DNA of 64,000 nt from Flavobacterium sp. LHD-80 (GTDB lineage: Bacteria; Bacteroidota; Bacteroidia; Flavobacteriales; Flavobacteriaceae), in contig NZ_JAVFVS010000002.1 of the NCBI RefSeq assembly GCF_030929605.1, positions 124,001 to 188,000 on the forward strand, read 5' to 3'. The notes below the pieces were generated by a model. It searched no databases, was not told the DNA's origin, and saw only the letters and a list, made by a program, of their open reading frames with translations. This document shows positions 63,061 through 64,000 of this stretch, piece after piece; within the stretch, counting starts at the first letter, position 1, and the number at the start of each line of letters is the position of its first letter. The translations under genes were made by a program, and so were the position numbers.

Positions 63061-63217
63061 GAGGTTCTGAGGGACTAAGGTTCTGAGTTTTTATGTATTG
63101 CCTCCAGTTTTAACTGGAGGTATAAATTAAGATTAGGAAAGGCTTTAGCCAAACTGTGCTAGTTTGGCTAAAGCCTTTTCAATTTCTTTCTTATTCCCAT
63201 CTAGCTAAAGCTGTACG
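63061..63217. repeat. Family B compound repeat
   Basis: Same order as at 11073-11252: ggttctgagggactaagg words, then a hairpin gcctccagttttaactgg with its partner, then aaaggctttagccaaac paired with gtttggctaaagcctttt. Its right outer arm is degenerate (atctagctaaagctgtac), so this copy looks decayed. Confidence 0.7.
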
Positions 63218-63255
63218 CTATTCATTTTTTATATCTGTTATGTTTTTATCTAGTG

Positions 63256-64000
63256 TTATCCTTTTTTTATTAAAGGAATCAATTTTGTTCCAATTAACTC
63301 TATAGAATTCATTAATTGTTGATGTGTAAGTCCTGCGTTGTCCATTTGGAAAGTAAATCTTGAAATACCGCCAAGTGCTTCGCTGTGTCGTAAAATTTTC
63401 TCGGCCGCGCGTTCAGGACTTCCCACAATTAAAACACCAAGATCATCAATTAATCCGTCAAATTTTCCTTTGGTTACTGGTGGCCAGCCTCTTTCGTAAC
63501 CTAATTTTGTCCACAATTCGGCGTAACCTGGATAATATTCTTCGATTGCTTTTTCAGTAGTTGTTCCAACAAAACCAGGCGAATGTATTCCTACTTTCAA
63601 TTCTTCTGGTTTATAACCTGCCGCTTTTCCGGCTTCGCGATATAAATCAATTAAAGGACGAAAACGATGTGTTTGTCCACCAATAATAGCCACCATCAAA
63701 GGCAAACCTAGAGATCCAGCTCTAATAAAGGATTCTGGAGTTCCTCCAACGCCAAGCCAAACGGGAAGTTTTTCCTGTAAAGCTCTCGGGTAAACTGGAA
63801 GATTATTTATAGCGGGACGAAATTTCCCCGACCAAGTAATAAATTCGTTGTCTCTGATTTGTAAAAAAAGATCTAATTTTTCCTTGAAAAGTGCATCGTA
63901 ATCGTTTAAATCAAATCCGAAAAGGGGATAAGCTTCAATTGAAGATCCTCGGCCAACAACAATCTCGGCTCTTCCTTTCGAAATTAAATCCAATGTTGCA
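63256..64000 (-). CDS. LLM-class flavin-dependent oxidoreductase (5' end outside window)
   Basis: The frame is open to the window end, so the N-terminus is missing; about 248 C-terminal residues are present. Luciferase-like monooxygenase features: KGRAEIVVGRGSSIEAYPLF, FDLNDYDALFKEKLDLFLQI, LPVWLGVGGTPESFIRAGSL, and the C-terminal ERAAEKILRHSEALGGISRF. It uses F420 or FMN to oxidise or reduce an unknown substrate. There is no link with the TonB receptor beyond proximity; the two genes are convergent. Confidence 0.88.
   Translation of the reverse strand, partial: ATLDLISKGRAEIVVGRGSSIEAYPLFGFDLNDYDALFKEKLDLFLQIRDNEFITWSGKFRPAINNLPVYPRALQEKLPVWLGVGGTPESFIRAGSLGLPLMVAIIGGQTHRFRPLIDLYREAGKAAGYKPEELKVGIHSPGFVGTTTEKAIEEYYPGYAELWTKLGYERGWPPVTKGKFDGLIDDLGVLIVGSPERAAEKILRHSEALGGISRFTFQMDNAGLTHQQLMNSIELIGTKLIPLIKKG

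Overview
This window looks like chromosomal DNA of a Flavobacterium-type Bacteroidota. The evidence is an AT-rich sequence, SusC/SusD pairs, a hybrid two-component regulator, FecR/ECF-sigma regulation, TonB receptors, promoters with a TAnnTTTG -7 box, no Shine-Dalgarno leaders, and many short palindromic intergenic repeats. There is no rRNA, tRNA, CRISPR array, phage or recognisable transposase.

Layout. 1-2387 (+): the tail of a hybrid histidine kinase, a lone receiver protein, CheR and CheB, a phospho-relay/methylation module without flagellar genes. 2704-4614 (-): two outer-membrane proteins. 4976-13414 (+): heavy-metal efflux, with a small His/Cys-rich secreted protein, a CzcA-type RND pump, its TolC-like channel and adaptor, and a ZntA-type P-ATPase. 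13577-14986 (-): an arsenic-type operon (ArsR, DUF6428-like protein, an unlisted 41-aa membrane peptide, arsenate reductase). 15141-17510 (-): arylsulfatase. 17748-27037 (-): ECF sigma, FecR, SusC with STN domain, SusD, a lipoprotein and a di-haem peroxidase. 27336-33755 (-): a small His/Cys-rich protein, ABC ATPase, TonB receptor and two ABC permeases, the first broken by an in-frame TAG. 33885-38952 (-): DUF1810-like protein, a second sulfatase, and SdhB/SdhA without a membrane anchor. 39209-42895: HxlR regulator divergent from an azoreductase, a thiolase, and a MarR-GNAT fusion. 43087-60310: a polysaccharide-utilisation locus with a hybrid two-component regulator (-) divergent from SusC, SusD, five glycosidases and a mutarotase. 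60534-62987: a TonB siderophore-type receptor with a clear promoter and terminator. 63256-64000: an LLM flavin oxidoreductase cut by the window edge.

The most unusual signal is the set of interspersed inverted repeats. One family (arms reading like ccgcaaagagcgcaaag / ctttgcgctctttgcgg) has inserted twice inside the metal-efflux operon. There it supplies the end of CzcA, the start of the TolC-like protein, and most of the lipoprotein signal peptide of the adaptor, read in different frames. Other findings are the nonsense codon in the ABC permease, the 41-aa peptide of the ars operon with duplicated ArsR-like operator boxes, and palindromic operators at the HxlR and MarR promoters.
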